The position numbers and the translations under genes are program-made. This document shows positions 1-7,741 of a stretch of DNA of 64,000 nt, in pieces (positions within the stretch are counted from its first letter, which is position 1; each line of letters opens with the position of its first letter). The notes under the pieces are model-generated. The model had not been told where the DNA came from. It searched no databases and saw nothing but the letters and a program-made list of their open reading frames with translations. Origin of the DNA: Enterovibrio qingdaonensis (GTDB taxonomy: Bacteria; Pseudomonadota; Gammaproteobacteria; Enterobacterales; Vibrionaceae); assembly GCF_028683135.1 (NCBI RefSeq), contig NZ_JAJUBB010000020.1:36253-100252 (forward strand), written 5' to 3'.

Positions 1-2
1 AC

Positions 3-596
3 AATCCAGATTTTTTTATTCGCCGACCTGAGATGGCGGAGCAATTGCGCATTCCACATACGGAGCGAGGTGCGATTTCGCTGGTGGAAATTCAACTGGG
101 GCGACTGCGTGAGCGTGTCGCCAATCTGGAAGAAGACATTACGCAATTGATGAGTATTGCCGCGGGTAATGAAAGGTTGTTTCGCGCCTTTGCTGAGGCG
201 CACCGCGCGCTGTTTGCAGCCAATCGCGAAGAAGACATTCATAAAGCTCTGAGAGAGCTGGCAGCATCGCTTAATCTTAATGTCAGCTTGAGGTTATACG
301 AGACTGGCCATCATGCGCTGAACCGTAAAAGCGTGGATGCTGTCAAAGCGGCACATTTTTGCGGCCAGCGTATCTACCTTGGCCGTCTTCGCAAAACTGA
401 TGGTGAGCATTTTATCAGTCAGGCACCCGAGTTAGGCTCTTATGCATTGGTACCTGTCAGTCAGCAAAAAGACTTGGGCTTTCTTTCGTTTGCCAGCCGA
501 GATGGCGGACATTTTCAACCGAGTATGGATACCCTCTTTGTTGAGCAAATCGCTGAGCACATCGGCATTTTGCTGACCAAATGGCAGGCCGAGTAA
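3..596 (+). CDS. DUF484 family protein (5' partial)
   Basis: The reading frame is open from the left edge, so the gene starts upstream; 197 residues are visible. The visible N-terminus reads [19 protein letters not shown], which matches the DUF484 pattern (non-partial members begin with a ~20-residue helix and an 'NPDFF' motif). After it comes a short coiled-coil stretch (about residues 30-55) and a GAF-like domain to the end. An internal ATG at 33 is not the true start. Function is unknown in the family. The gene sits directly before xerC and yigB, the same order as in E. coli and Vibrio (dapF-DUF484-xerC-yigB), so dapF is expected just outside the window. Confidence 0.9.
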   Translation, partial: NPDFFIRRPEMAEQLRIPHTERGAISLVEIQLGRLRERVANLEEDITQLMSIAAGNERLFRAFAEAHRALFAANREEDIHKALRELAASLNLNVSLRLYETGHHALNRKSVDAVKAAHFCGQRIYLGRLRKTDGEHFISQAPELGSYALVPVSQQKDLGFLSFASRDGGHFQPSMDTLFVEQIAEHIGILLTKWQAE

Positions 597-1510
597 TGAG
601 CCTGCCTTCCGCCATGGAAAAGCCGCTTTCTCGTTTTTTTGATTACATGATCCGCGAAAGAGGCCTCAGCCGACACACAGAGCTAAATTATCGTCATCAG
701 CTCACGGCCAGTGCAGATTACCTTCTCAAACTGGGCGTCACCAAATGGCAGGATGTTGATGCTGCCTGGGTACGTCAAATCGCCGCACAAGCGAAACGCG
801 ACAAACTAAAGCCAGGCAGCATTGCGCTTCGCCTCTCCGCGCTTCGTAGTTTTTTCGATTTTATGGTCGCCGACGGTGCCATGGGGGCTAACCCTGCAAA
901 AGGGGTTGCGGCGCCCAAGCAAGGCCGCACATTACCCAAGAACCTTGATGTCGATGAAATCAATCAACTGCTGTCAGTGGATGCCGATGACCCGCTAGCG
1001 GTGCGTGATCGGGCCATGATGGAACTCATGTACGGCGCAGGGTTGCGTTTGTCAGAGCTTATCGGCTTGAACATGCGAGACGTGGCACTTCGAAAAGGCG
1101 ATCTACGTGTCATTGGTAAGGGGGATAAAGAACGAATTGTCCCGTTTACCGGTATGGCAAAAGAGTGGCTGATGAATTGGCTGAAAGTGCGAAACCAGCT
1201 CCTGAAAGGGCCAGAAGACGCACTGTTTATTTCCAAATTAGGCAGTCGAATCTCCCCAAGAAGCGTACAAAAGCGTATGGCAGAATGGGGACAAAAGCAG
1301 GCCGTAAACAGCCATATTAATCCGCACAAATTGCGTCACAGTTTTGCTACGCACATGCTGGAATCATCAGGTGATTTACGTGCAGTACAAGAGTTGTTGG
1401 GGCATGCGGATTTGTCGACCACGCAGGTCTATACCCACCTCGACTTCCAACATTTAGCCAAAGTCTATGATGCTGCGCACCCTCGAGCGCGCAAGCGAAA
1501 ATCGGACTAA
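596..1510 (+). CDS. xerC: Tyrosine recombinase XerC
   Basis: XerC pairs with XerD to resolve chromosome dimers at dif during division. The protein has an N-terminal SAM-like core-binding domain (about residues 10-95) and a C-terminal catalytic domain. Visible catalytic elements are the first Arg in [12 protein letters not shown], the Lys in GKGDKER, the [10 protein letters not shown] box (His-x-x-Arg), [11 protein letters not shown] and the nucleophile Tyr in QVYTHLD. The chosen start is the ATG at 596, which overlaps the preceding stop as TAATG and gives 304 residues, close to E. coli XerC (298). An ATG at 581 would add five residues and is less likely. Confidence 0.96.
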   Translation: MSLPSAMEKPLSRFFDYMIRERGLSRHTELNYRHQLTASADYLLKLGVTKWQDVDAAWVRQIAAQAKRDKLKPGSIALRLSALRSFFDFMVADGAMGANPAKGVAAPKQGRTLPKNLDVDEINQLLSVDADDPLAVRDRAMMELMYGAGLRLSELIGLNMRDVALRKGDLRVIGKGDKERIVPFTGMAKEWLMNWLKVRNQLLKGPEDALFISKLGSRISPRSVQKRMAEWGQKQAVNSHINPHKLRHSFATHMLESSGDLRAVQELLGHADLSTTQVYTHLDFQHLAKVYDAAHPRARKRKSD

Positions 1511-1519
1511 GAGGCACAT

Positions 1520-2245
1520 ATGAAGTTTTACCGCCGTTGGCAGCCTGTTCAGGCAATGACATTTGATTTGGATGACACCTTGTATGACAACCGCTCGGTG
1601 ATCATACGGGCCGAGCAGTTGTTGCTGGACTGGCTGGGTGAGCACTGTCCTGACATGTCGGTTTTTGACTGGGCAGCATGGCAGGTGATGCGAAAGGAAG
1701 TGATAGAGCGAGACGCGCGCCTGGTGGGCTTTGTGACCGAGATCCGCCGCGCACAAATCACACTGGCGGCAAGTCGTTGCGGAATGGAAAGCATCAAGGC
1801 CAAACAGTTTGCCGATGAAGCAGTGGCTTTTTTCCTGCATGAGCGCAGTAACTTTACGGTGCCCCAAGAGGCATTCGATGCTTTGGCGGTATTAGCGAAT
1901 GACTATCCGCTTATTGCGATCACCAACGGCAATGTCGACAGCGAAAGGCTGGGTTTGTCTTCGTATTTCCAGTGCGTTTTGGCGGCGGGGCCTGATGGGG
2001 CTGCAAAACCTGCTGGTGCGCTGTTTACCAAAGCAAAGCAAGCTTTGGGGCTGTCTGCGGACAAGATTTTGCATGTTGGCGATCACTTAAAATCGGACGT
2101 TCGCGGTGCCAAACTTGCAGGCTATAAGGCGTGTTGGTTTAACGGCACAAAAAAGCCGCTGACAGCGCAGCGGCATGCTTCCATTTTGCCTGATGTAGAA
2201 ATCTCTCACATCGGGGAGCTTCTTTCGCTTACCCGCGATTCTTGA
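1520..2245 (+). CDS. yigB: HAD-family phosphatase YigB
   Basis: HAD-superfamily hydrolase. In E. coli YigB dephosphorylates 5-amino-6-(5-phospho-D-ribitylamino)uracil in riboflavin synthesis (one of several redundant enzymes) and is also reported to affect persistence. Motif I is FDLDDTLYD with the nucleophile and acid Asp, motif II is AITNGN, and motif IV is HVGDHLKSDVRGA. Length is 241 residues against 238 in E. coli. It starts 9 bp after xerC and is probably co-transcribed. In E. coli uvrD follows directly; here four minus-strand genes intervene and the last of them overlaps the yigB 3' end by 17 bp. Confidence 0.93.
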   Translation: MKFYRRWQPVQAMTFDLDDTLYDNRSVIIRAEQLLLDWLGEHCPDMSVFDWAAWQVMRKEVIERDARLVGFVTEIRRAQITLAASRCGMESIKAKQFADEAVAFFLHERSNFTVPQEAFDALAVLANDYPLIAITNGNVDSERLGLSSYFQCVLAAGPDGAAKPAGALFTKAKQALGLSADKILHVGDHLKSDVRGAKLAGYKACWFNGTKKPLTAQRHASILPDVEISHIGELLSLTRDS

Positions 2246-2666
2246 GCCAGTTATCCACCGCCAGCAAGCCGGGCCCCATGATGACAGTTACCAGCAGCAT
2301 AACGCCCCACATTTGATGGTCGAAAAAGCCTTTATCCCAAAGTGCAGGGTAGGACACCACTGCGATGATGTTGAAAAAGAACAGGACAAATGCCGCAGGA
2401 CGAGTGAGCAAACCCAATGCCAAGAAAACAGGCACGATCAGCTCGGTTGCTGTTCCTAAATAGGCCGCCATCTCCCAAGGTATGACGGGAACTTGATACT
2501 CGTATTCAAACAGAAACAAGGTGCTATCCCAGCTCGCAATTTTTGTCTGACCCGCGTTAAAAAACACCCAAGCAACCCAAAGGCGACTTACCAGCAGCAA
2601 GATAGGCGTAAGAGGCTTCAGTGCCGCTTCAAAGAGTTCATCCAGTTTGTTAATCACAGCAATCAT
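2229..2666 (-). CDS. DoxX family membrane protein of the bufferin operon
   Basis: A 145-residue protein with four predicted hydrophobic segments (around residues 19-38, 62-80, 85-105 and 115-135) and DoxX-type features such as WVFFNAGQTKI and LGLLTRPAAFVLF. DoxX proteins are often encoded beside MNIO/DUF2063 pairs, where their role is unclear. The start at 2666 was chosen because GGATGAGG lies upstream at good spacing; an ATG three codons earlier (2675) has its purine run too close. It is the last gene of the four-gene operon, 17 bp after the DUF2063 stop, and converges on yigB with overlapping 3' ends. Confidence 0.82.
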   Translation of the reverse strand: MIAVINKLDELFEAALKPLTPILLLVSRLWVAWVFFNAGQTKIASWDSTLFLFEYEYQVPVIPWEMAAYLGTATELIVPVFLALGLLTRPAAFVLFFFNIIAVVSYPALWDKGFFDHQMWGVMLLVTVIMGPGLLAVDNWLKNRG

Positions 2667-2683
2667 ATGCCTCATCCTTTTTC

Positions 2684-3439
2684 TTATTGATGGTGAACGA
2701 GCGTAAAATCGGTAAAAACACCTCGTTGCATGACTGCAGCCAGATGTGAAAGCAGAGGGGGATCTATTAACCCCATCTCATAGTCCCGGCATGCCTCGAT
2801 AAGTTTGGCTTCGCCTTGCTCGATTGGGTGTATTTCAATGCCTTCCTCAGTTTTTTGCAGCAATATGCCTTCGCATTGCGTCATATCGATGGCTGCGAGT
2901 GCATCATCGTCGCGATGAGATATCGCCTGCCAAATAGCACTGACGGGGTAAGCACTTGTCATTACCGACACCGAAGCAGAGACAGACAACCGAACATGCT
3001 CAAATTGGTCCGGACGAAGCTGTTGCAGGGCGAGCAACGGGAACACACTTACCGTCAAAGGTGCATGATTGACCTGTTGGAGTCGCCACTCCAAAGTCGC
3101 AACGTCTGCCAGATAAGGCACAGCATCTATGATGTTCGGAATTGCAGAGATGGTGCGGTCAAACCCTTCGCCATATTGGTCAGCACAAGCTGATGTCATC
3201 GGGGTTGCGAGCACATGGTGCCTTGCCAGTGCCTCGAAACATTCGCAGCCCACCAAAGCATGTACCGTTGGATAAGCGGTTTCGAGGCATTCGCTTAGCG
3301 TCATGACAAAGTTATTTCGGTAAACCTGTATTAACGCGTCTACATCCGCCAATCCTTCAGCGACAGGGAGTGAGTAGCCTTGGTAATGAAGTGCTTCACT
3401 AAATTGACGCTGCAACTTGGCAAGATCGGGTGCACTCAT
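2684..3439 (-). CDS. DUF2063 MNIO partner protein (BufC-like)
   Basis: A 251-residue protein with an N-terminal DUF2063 domain (putative DNA-binding/RiPP-recognition fold, about residues 5-95, including VYRNNFVMTLSECLETAYP). Partner proteins of this kind bind DUF692 enzymes and help recognise the precursor peptide. Its start overlaps the stop of the DUF692 gene as ATGA, which implies translational coupling and fits a 1:1 complex. I infer that it is the substrate-recognition subunit of the maturation enzyme; the original 'DNA-binding' label of the family is probably misleading. Confidence 0.85.
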   Translation of the reverse strand: MSAPDLAKLQRQFSEALHYQGYSLPVAEGLADVDALIQVYRNNFVMTLSECLETAYPTVHALVGCECFEALARHHVLATPMTSACADQYGEGFDRTISAIPNIIDAVPYLADVATLEWRLQQVNHAPLTVSVFPLLALQQLRPDQFEHVRLSVSASVSVMTSAYPVSAIWQAISHRDDDALAAIDMTQCEGILLQKTEEGIEIHPIEQGEAKLIEACRDYEMGLIDPPLLSHLAAVMQRGVFTDFTLVHHQ

Positions 3440-4293
3440 ATCGCAACCCCCTTCAGTGAAGGTTGAGTCACGGTCTTCAATATTTTGTCAGCCTTAGCCG
3501 CTTCGGCGAGTAAGACGTCGGGAGTCGGAATATCCCTGTCCCATTCGATCAAGGTATGACGCGGGCCATTTTCTGTAATCCACTTTTCGTATAAGGCCCA
3601 AACAGGGTCGGAAACGGGTTGGCTGTGCGTATCAATCCAGATTTCGCCTTCTGGCAACGGGTTAACAACAAAGCCGGCTAAATGAATTTCCTGAACCCAC
3701 TCTGGATTGATGGCTGCCAGGTATTCGTCGGTGTTGAAGCCATGATTGAACGCACTGACATGCACATTGTTTAAGTCCAACAGCAGTCCACATCCAGTGC
3801 GGCGGGCAACGTCTGCCAAAAAATCCCACTCGGTAATTGTTGAGTGTTCAAAGCGTAAGTAGCTGGAGGGGTTTTCGATCAATATCTGACGGCTAAGGTA
3901 GTCTTGGGTGATGTCGACATTTCGACAAAATACATCCAAGGCTTCTTCGGTATAGGGTAGGGGCAATAAATCATTGAAGTAGTTGCCATCAACAGAACTC
4001 CAACTGAGGTGTTCGGACACAAACAGTGGATTGACTGCATCCACGAGGTGCTTGAGTTTTGCAAGATGGGGGACGCTGATTGGATCAATCGAACCTAATG
4101 ACAACCCCACGCCGTGACAACTGATGGCGTAACGGCGCTGCAAGGTGTGCAACGCCTGAAACGCCTCAGAGTCAGGCTGAAAAAAGTTCTCACTATGAAC
4201 TTCTAACCATCCGATATCCGGGGAATGATTCATGAAGTGGTCGTGATGAGGGTGACGAAGACCAACACCAACCCAAGGAGAAACTCTTTCCAT
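3436..4293 (-). CDS. DUF692 multinuclear iron oxidative enzyme (MNIO, BufB-like)
   Basis: A 285-residue TIM-barrel protein of the DUF692/MNIO family, which uses two or three iron ions to modify cysteines in ribosomally made peptides. Likely metal-site segments are visible: WLEVHSENFF, SCHGVGLSLGS, SEHLSW, LIENPSSY, LDLNNVHVSAFNHG, EIHLAGF and DTHSQPVSDPVW. These carry the conserved His, Asp, Glu and Asn ligands. A ribosome site (AGAGGA) precedes the ATG at 4293. It lies 23 bp after the precursor gene and overlaps the DUF2063 gene by 4 bp. In bufferin systems the enzyme is reported to convert Cys to thiooxazole-type heterocycles (from memory); the exact product here is unknown. Confidence 0.9.
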   Translation of the reverse strand: MERVSPWVGVGLRHPHHDHFMNHSPDIGWLEVHSENFFQPDSEAFQALHTLQRRYAISCHGVGLSLGSIDPISVPHLAKLKHLVDAVNPLFVSEHLSWSSVDGNYFNDLLPLPYTEEALDVFCRNVDITQDYLSRQILIENPSSYLRFEHSTITEWDFLADVARRTGCGLLLDLNNVHVSAFNHGFNTDEYLAAINPEWVQEIHLAGFVVNPLPEGEIWIDTHSQPVSDPVWALYEKWITENGPRHTLIEWDRDIPTPDVLLAEAAKADKILKTVTQPSLKGVAI

Positions 4294-4316
4294 ACCGATT
4301 CCTCTCGCCTACAAAC

Positions 4317-4577
4317 TTAAGATGAAGACGATGAACCACCAACGAGGCGATCACACATGCCTTTAGGAACAACAACGAATGCGTCTTTTTGACCATCTTT
4401 TGTAGATGTACCCGCACATGAGCTGGTCGACGTAGCACAGTCGTTTTTACCTGCTTTTACGACGCCGTAGCACTTTTCTTTTTCTGCCGCTTGAGCAGGG
4501 GTTGCAGTTAGCGTGGTTGCACCTACAGCGAGCAGACTCGTAACGGCAGCAGCGACAGCAAGATTTGTCTTTTTCAT
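4317..4577 (-). CDS. DUF2282 bufferin-type precursor peptide (BufA1-like)
   Basis: An 86-residue precursor. Residues 1-31 are a Sec-type signal peptide (MKKTNLAVAAAV.., AQA-A cleavage region). The exported core holds four cysteines in the DUF2282 arrangement: EKCYGVVKAGKNDCA, then SSCAGTS, then VPKGMCDRLVGG, ending in five serines. The ATG at 4577 has AGGA about 7 bp upstream; a TTG two codons earlier is in frame but less likely. DUF2282 peptides are substrates of DUF692 enzymes encoded next door. Established bufferins are periplasmic copper-binding peptides that buffer excess copper, and I infer the same role here. The serine tail is a local feature I do not recognise from the family. Confidence 0.88.
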   Translation of the reverse strand: MKKTNLAVAAAVTSLLAVGATTLTATPAQAAEKEKCYGVVKAGKNDCATSTSSCAGTSTKDGQKDAFVVVPKGMCDRLVGGSSSSS

Positions 4578-4965
4578 GTTCAATCCTCTCTCTTCGGACG
4601 GATGTCCTTAAGATTTTCAATTGGTTGTAATACGGCGCAGTCTTCATTAACGCGCTCCCCTAAAAGGATAGGACGCACGACTAAAAACTTTCGCCTTTAG
4701 GGTTATTTTTTAGTCAATAAAAAGTCAATCTTTGAAGTTGAAGGTATTAACGTGTTGATTTTGAAATGTATAAATCGGATGGGTCTTTTTTTATTACGTT
4801 AGTGCACAACGCTTGTTGGCCATTGATGTTGTGTCATCGGTTTGAACAAGACAAAAAATGAAAAGGGAATGTTAGCCGTGCTCACGTAATGTGCGGAAAC
4901 CTGCATCTTGGGTGAGTTTCGGTATATAATCCTCAACCAGTGTATAAATAACCAGTGAATGAACG
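4578..4965. promoter_or_regulatory. Divergent promoter region between bufferin operon and uvrD
   Basis: A 388-bp AT-rich gap serving both divergent units. On the minus strand, toward the precursor gene, two copies of ATTGACT lie exactly 11 bp apart (plus coordinates 4712-4718 and 4723-4729 as AGTCAAT). They could give a -35 element and/or an operator. No convincing extracytoplasmic sigma-factor motif was found and no sigma/anti-sigma gene lies in the operon. On the plus strand a TATAAT sits at 4925-4930, just before the LexA-like site of uvrD. Confidence 0.45.
4940..4955 (+). promoter_or_regulatory. LexA-like operator of uvrD
   Basis: The 16-mer GTGTATAAATAACCAG agrees at 13 of 16 positions with the E. 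coli uvrD SOS box as I remember it (CTGTATATATACCCAG) and keeps the CTGT-N8-ACAG layout with one degraded base in each arm. It lies ten bases after a TATAAT at 4925-4930 and ten bases before the uvrD ATG, where a bound repressor would block initiation. Confidence 0.5.
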
Positions 4966-7143
4966 ATGGACGTATCCCACCTGATTGACGGTCTTAACGA
5001 CAAACAACGCGAAGCCGTGGCTGCTGAGCTTGGCAATTACCTTGTCCTTGCTGGCGCAGGAAGTGGTAAAACACGGGTGCTGGTTCATCGCATTGCTTGG
5101 TTAATGCAAGTTGAACATGCTTCACCGTTTTCGGTTTTGGCTGTGACCTTTACCAACAAAGCGGCAGCAGAAATGCGTGGTCGTATTGAGCAACTGATGC
5201 ATGGCACCGCATCGGGACTTTGGTGTGGTACCTTCCACGGATTGTGTCACCGTATTTTGCGCGCACACCACTTGGATGCGAACTTGCCTCAGGATTTCCA
5301 AATCCTCGATTCTGACGATCAGCAGCGTTTGCTTCGTCGTCTTATCAAAGCACAAAATTTAGATGAAAAGCATTGGCCAGCGCGTCAGGCGTCTTGGTAC
5401 ATCAATGCCAAAAAAGACGAAGGTCTTCGTCCTCACCACATCGACGCCCAGTTTGATCCGGTAGAGAAAACGTGGCTGCGTGTGTATGCCGCCTACCAAG
5501 AGGCGTGTGATCGCGCAGGCTTGGTCGATTTTGCTGAACTTTTATTGCGTTGCCATGAGTTGCTGCGCGATAAAACCCACATTCGTGAGCATTATCAGGC
5601 GCGCTTCCAGCATATTCTGGTGGACGAGTTTCAGGACACCAACAACATCCAATACGCTTGGCTGCGCATGATGGCGGGTACCAAAGCAAACGTGATGATT
5701 GTGGGGGATGACGATCAGTCTATCTACGGCTGGCGTGGTGCAAAGATTGAAAATATCTCCCGCTTTTTGGAAGACTTTGCGGGCGCACAAACCATTCGCT
5801 TAGAGCAAAACTACCGTTCAACGGGCAACATACTAAAAGCGTCTAACCACCTGATCGAAAACAACGCTGAACGTATGGGCAAGAGTCTTTGGACTGACGG
5901 TCATGAAGGTGAGCTGATTTCGGTTTATAGCGCGTTCAATGAATTGGACGAAGCGCGTTTTGTAGTGGGTAAAATTAAAGCCTGGCATGACGACGGTGGT
6001 GCGCTGAATGACACCGCCATGCTTTACCGAAACAACGCCCAATCACGTGTACTGGAAGAAGCCCTTATTCAAGCGGGATTGCCATACCGTATTTATGGCG
6101 GTATGCGATTCTTCGAACGTCAGGAAATTAAAGATGCGCTGGCATACCTGCGTTTGATGGCCAACCGTTTTGACGATGCGGCATTCGAGCGTGTGGTCAA
6201 TACGCCAACCCGTGGCCTTGGTGACCGTACCTTAGAAACCATTCGTTTGGCAGCGCGCGACCGTGGCGCGACCATGTGGGAAGCGAGTAATCAGCTTCTT
6301 GAAGAGCAAGTGTTGGCCGGCCGTGCGGCAAACTCCTTGCGCCGATTTATCGAATTGGTCAATGCATTGGAAGATGACACTCGCGAAATGGCACTGTTCC
6401 AACAGACTGACTACGTGATTCAAAACTCCGGTCTTCGCGCGATGTATGAAGCGGAGAAAGGCGAGAAAGCGCAAGCACGTATCGACAACTTGGAAGAGCT
6501 TGTGACAGCGACTCGCCAGTTTGAAGTGCCGGAAGAGGTACAAGACACCATGTCGCCGCTATCCGCATTCCTTTCGCATGCCGCATTGGAAGCGGGCGAA
6601 GGGCAGGCTGATGAGTTTGATGATGCTGTCCAACTGATGACGCTGCACAGTGCCAAAGGTCTAGAATTCCCGATGGTATTCATGGTGGGCGTGGAAGAGG
6701 GAATGTTCCCGAGTCAGATGTCTGCCGAAGAAGCGGGACGTCTCGAAGAAGAACGTCGTCTTTGCTATGTAGGCATGACCCGCGCGATGAAAAAGCTGTA
6801 TATCACGCATGCTGAGATGCGTCGTGTGTACGGCAAGGATATGTTCCATAAAGCGTCGCGTTTTATCCGTGAGCTGCCAGAAGAGTGTCTGGAAGAGGTA
6901 CGGATGCGCGCCAAGGTTTCTCGCCCAGCAGCGGCGACAGGACGATTTTCGCAAACTCAGACCCAACAGAATTTCAATCAAACTGGATTTAGTTTGGGCC
7001 AGCGCGTTCTGCACCCTAAGTTTGGTGAAGGTACCATCATTAACTTCGAAGGCAGCGGTCAGCAAAGCCGTGTGCAAGTTGCTTTCAATGGTGAAGGTAT
7101 TAAATGGTTGGTGACCCAATACGCCAAACTGGAAGCCATGTAA
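4966..7143 (+). CDS. uvrD: DNA helicase II UvrD
   Basis: SF1A 3'-5' helicase that removes the UvrC-incised oligonucleotide in excision repair, unwinds nicked DNA in MutHLS mismatch repair and dismantles RecA filaments. Length is 725 residues (E. coli 720). Motifs seen are Q-motif LNDKQREAV, Walker A AGAGSGKT, Ia VTFTNKAAAEMR, Walker B VDEFQDTN, III DDDQSIYGWRGA, IV LEQNYRS, V LMTLHSAKGLEF and VI ERRLCYVGMTRA. A C-terminal Tudor-like RNA-polymerase-binding module (GQRVLHPKFGEGTI) is present. The gene is monocistronic with a LexA-like site upstream and a shared terminator downstream. Confidence 0.98.
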   Translation: MDVSHLIDGLNDKQREAVAAELGNYLVLAGAGSGKTRVLVHRIAWLMQVEHASPFSVLAVTFTNKAAAEMRGRIEQLMHGTASGLWCGTFHGLCHRILRAHHLDANLPQDFQILDSDDQQRLLRRLIKAQNLDEKHWPARQASWYINAKKDEGLRPHHIDAQFDPVEKTWLRVYAAYQEACDRAGLVDFAELLLRCHELLRDKTHIREHYQARFQHILVDEFQDTNNIQYAWLRMMAGTKANVMIVGDDDQSIYGWRGAKIENISRFLEDFAGAQTIRLEQNYRSTGNILKASNHLIENNAERMGKSLWTDGHEGELISVYSAFNELDEARFVVGKIKAWHDDGGALNDTAMLYRNNAQSRVLEEALIQAGLPYRIYGGMRFFERQEIKDALAYLRLMANRFDDAAFERVVNTPTRGLGDRTLETIRLAARDRGATMWEASNQLLEEQVLAGRAANSLRRFIELVNALEDDTREMALFQQTDYVIQNSGLRAMYEAEKGEKAQARIDNLEELVTATRQFEVPEEVQDTMSPLSAFLSHAALEAGEGQADEFDDAVQLMTLHSAKGLEFPMVFMVGVEEGMFPSQMSAEEAGRLEEERRLCYVGMTRAMKKLYITHAEMRRVYGKDMFHKASRFIRELPEECLEEVRMRAKVSRPAAATGRFSQTQTQQNFNQTGFSLGQRVLHPKFGEGTIINFEGSGQQSRVQVAFNGEGIKWLVTQYAKLEAM

Positions 7144-7161
7144 TCACGGGTTTCGCGCATA

Positions 7162-7191
7162 AAAAAGAGGTGGCCTTGGCCACCTCTTTTT
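7162..7191. terminator. Bidirectional terminator between uvrD and DUF2780 gene
   Basis: AAGAGGTGGCC and GGCCACCTCTT form an almost uninterrupted stem flanked by an A-run on the left and a T-run on the right, so it can stop transcription from both convergent genes. Confidence 0.9.
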
Positions 7192-7209
7192 GTTGTAGAA
7201 ATAACGCGT

Positions 7210-7716
7210 TTATTCGCTAGGCGTTTTTGGTGCCCACAGGCTCGACAATGCACTTGTCAGCCCTTCGCTCGCACCTTCACCAGTGAGGTAATCGATAATA
7301 ACAGGTGCAAATTTTTGCACCATTTCAGGGTCCAGCCCCAGCATGTTGAAGACCTTCTGTACCGACGCAATGTCGGACAGGTTGCTACCTAGGCCAGCAG
7401 GGATCATTTTGGTGAGGGAGTCCATGCCCGGCACTTTTTCCAGCAGTTCATTACCTTGCGAATCCCCGAGTGCTTGATAGGCCATGGCTAGCATGGCACC
7501 TGCACCGCCAGCGGCTTGCGAATCATTAACCGCAAGATCTTTTGACAATAATTCAGTCAAAGGATTGTCCGCGACTTGAGAGCTTACGCCAGAGAGTAAG
7601 TTGCTGGCATCTTTGTTCGCTTCACTAAGCAAATCGCCAAAGCCTGTTGCCTTGCTAGGCGCAGCAACCAGGATTAGCAGCGACGACAGCATCACCCAAA
7701 TTACATTTTTTCTCAT
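7210..7716 (-). CDS. DUF2780 (VcgC/VcgE) family exported protein
   Basis: A 168-residue protein with a signal peptide (about residues 1-24, ending near SKATG) and a mature region rich in Ala, Leu and Gly. The repeated pattern (LLSGVSSQVADNPLTELLSK, GGAGAMLAMAYQALG) fits the DUF2780/VcgC-VcgE family of Vibrio and relatives. The ATG at 7716 follows AGAGGACTTGAG; a TTG two codons upstream is in frame but not needed. No function is known. It starts 25 bp after ggt and is probably in the same transcript. Confidence 0.75.
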   Translation of the reverse strand: MRKNVIWVMLSSLLILVAAPSKATGFGDLLSEANKDASNLLSGVSSQVADNPLTELLSKDLAVNDSQAAGGAGAMLAMAYQALGDSQGNELLEKVPGMDSLTKMIPAGLGSNLSDIASVQKVFNMLGLDPEMVQKFAPVIIDYLTGEGASEGLTSALSSLWAPKTPSE

Positions 7717-7741
7717 TCTCAAGTCCTCTTGTGTTCTCTAT

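Noticed and set aside
2229..4577. Operon as a bacteriocin or toxin locus
   Set aside because: The precursor is a DUF2282 protein with a Sec signal peptide and there is no exporter, protease or immunity gene.
4447..4647. Minus-strand 66-codon frame over the precursor leader
   Set aside because: It is an out-of-frame shadow of the DUF2282 gene with arginine-rich low-complexity sequence.
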